NCBI RefSeq assembly: GCF_024448165.1
Contig: NZ_JAMOLN010000054.1
Span: 1 to 46,928, forward strand
Length of the DNA: 46,928 bases
Origin: Streptomyces longispororuber
GTDB taxonomy: Bacteria > Actinomycetota > Actinomycetes > Streptomycetales > Streptomycetaceae
Reading direction: 5' to 3'
The notes under the pieces are model-generated. The model saw only the letters and a list, made by a program, of their open reading frames with translations, did not search any database and was not told where the DNA came from. How positions within the stretch are numbered: the stretch's first letter is position 1; each line of letters starts with the position of its first letter. The translations under genes and the position numbers were made by a program. This document shows positions 46,365 through 46,928 of the stretch, one piece after another.

Positions 46365-46928
46365 ATGACCGTTTTGGACGACACCGCCTCGCACCCCGGG
46401 GACGAGCCCACCGACGCCCGCGGGCGTACGGCAGAGCTGCACGCGATCCGTGCCCAGGCGCTGGCCGGGCCGAGTGAGAAGGCGACCGAGGCCCAGCACG
46501 CGAAGGGCAAGCTGACGGCGCGCGAGCGTATCGAGCTGCTCCTGGACGAGGGGTCGTTCAACGAGGTCGAGCAGCTGCGCCGGCACCGGGCGGTCGGGTT
46601 CGGCCTGGAGGCCAAGAAGCCGTACACGGACGGTGTGATCACCGGCTGGGGCACGGTCGAGGGCCGTACGGTCTTCGTGTACGCGCACGACTTCCGGATC
46701 TTCGGTGGCGCGCTGGGCGAGGCCCACGCGACGAAGATCCACAAGATCATGGACATGGCCATCGCGGCCGGTGCCCCGCTGGTGTCGCTGAACGACGGTG
46801 CGGGTGCCCGTATTCAGGAGGGCGTCTCGGCGCTCGCCGGGTACGGCGGGATCTTCCAGCGCAACACCAAGGCGTCGGGTGTCATCCCGCAGATCAGCGT
46901 GATGCTGGGCCCGTGCGCGGGTGGTGCG
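46365..46928 (+). CDS. accB: Acyl-CoA (acetyl/propionyl-CoA) carboxylase carboxyltransferase beta subunit, partial
   Basis: ATG 46365, behind TAAGG, opens a frame that continues through the right edge (188 codons). The sequence HAKGKLTARERIELLLDEGSF, then DGVITGWGTVEGRTVFVYAHDFRIFGGALGEAHATKIHKIMDMA and LVSLNDGAGARIQEGVSALAGYGGIFQRN is the AccB/PccB carboxyltransferase N-domain. The window ends in the GP-CAGG oxyanion-hole loop. In Streptomyces this subunit, with AccA and AccE, carboxylates acetyl-CoA or propionyl-CoA to malonyl- or methylmalonyl-CoA for fatty acids and polyketides. The gene symbol follows S. coelicolor usage; pccB is an alternative. Confidence 0.95.
   Translation, partial: MTVLDDTASHPGDEPTDARGRTAELHAIRAQALAGPSEKATEAQHAKGKLTARERIELLLDEGSFNEVEQLRRHRAVGFGLEAKKPYTDGVITGWGTVEGRTVFVYAHDFRIFGGALGEAHATKIHKIMDMAIAAGAPLVSLNDGAGARIQEGVSALAGYGGIFQRNTKASGVIPQISVMLGPCAGGA

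Noticed and set aside
1..46928. tRNA, rRNA, insertion sequences, integrases, attachment sites
   Set aside because: None seen on reading the window; accessory genes lack adjacent recombinases.

Overview
This is a high-GC actinobacterial chromosome segment, almost certainly Streptomyces. The protein families, GTG starts, strong third-position GC and tight ATGA/GTGA stop-start overlaps all point that way. From memory, the backbone (leuB, ilvE, a second urease, agmatine deiminase, cimA, accB) matches a conserved core block of Streptomyces chromosomes (the S. coelicolor SCO5522-SCO5535 area). Accessory loci are inserted between these core genes.

Layout. 1-5134: a partial CDP-alcohol phosphatidyltransferase, an AAC(2')-like acetyltransferase, a divergent oxidoreductase/LysR pair, a 47-residue small protein and a Tat-exported purple acid phosphatase. 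5264-9777: leuB and ilvE (branched-chain amino acids), a streptogrisin-type protease and a TetR regulator. 9778-14910: a second oxidoreductase, then a UreAB fusion, a divergent UreC, agmatine deiminase and TetR in one operon that lacks urease accessory genes. 15025-23722: an exported beta-propeller protein; pxpABC (5-oxoprolinase) divergent from DUF969-DUF979-pcp (pyroglutamyl peptidase), forming a pyroglutamate release, transport and hydrolysis module with two palindromic operator-like sites between the arms; then DUF2891 and an MHS-type permease. 23723-27594: cimA behind a textbook Ile-codon attenuator, then a secreted GH30-CBM13 glycosidase. 27745-35927: a TPM-like membrane protein, a membrane-anchored protein with a VHL-beta-like domain, an XRE/DUF397/P-loop kinase cassette, an orphan cytochrome b, a DUF1348/TetR pair with twin operators, and a beta-helix membrane protein.

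The most notable system is a complete, compact lasso peptide cluster at 36332-40804 (order A-C-B1-B2-D). The 44-residue precursor ends in the core GYFYGAYSEWITRRFT, which predicts a Gly1-Glu9 macrolactam ring and a 7-residue tail. It is followed by the Asn-synthetase-like cyclase, the PqqD-like recognition protein, the transglutaminase-like leader peptidase and an ABC exporter. I do not recognise the core as a characterised lasso peptide.

40861-46928: YceI behind a large inverted repeat, a small secreted M15-like protein, a very large secreted GH101-type endo-alpha-N-acetylgalactosaminidase with an NPCBM-like tail, and the start of accB/pccB. Two copies of a dispersed intergenic element (21127-21229 and 35975-36095) fold into the same three-stem structure with compensating base changes. 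I saw no tRNA, rRNA, CRISPR array, transposase or integrase.
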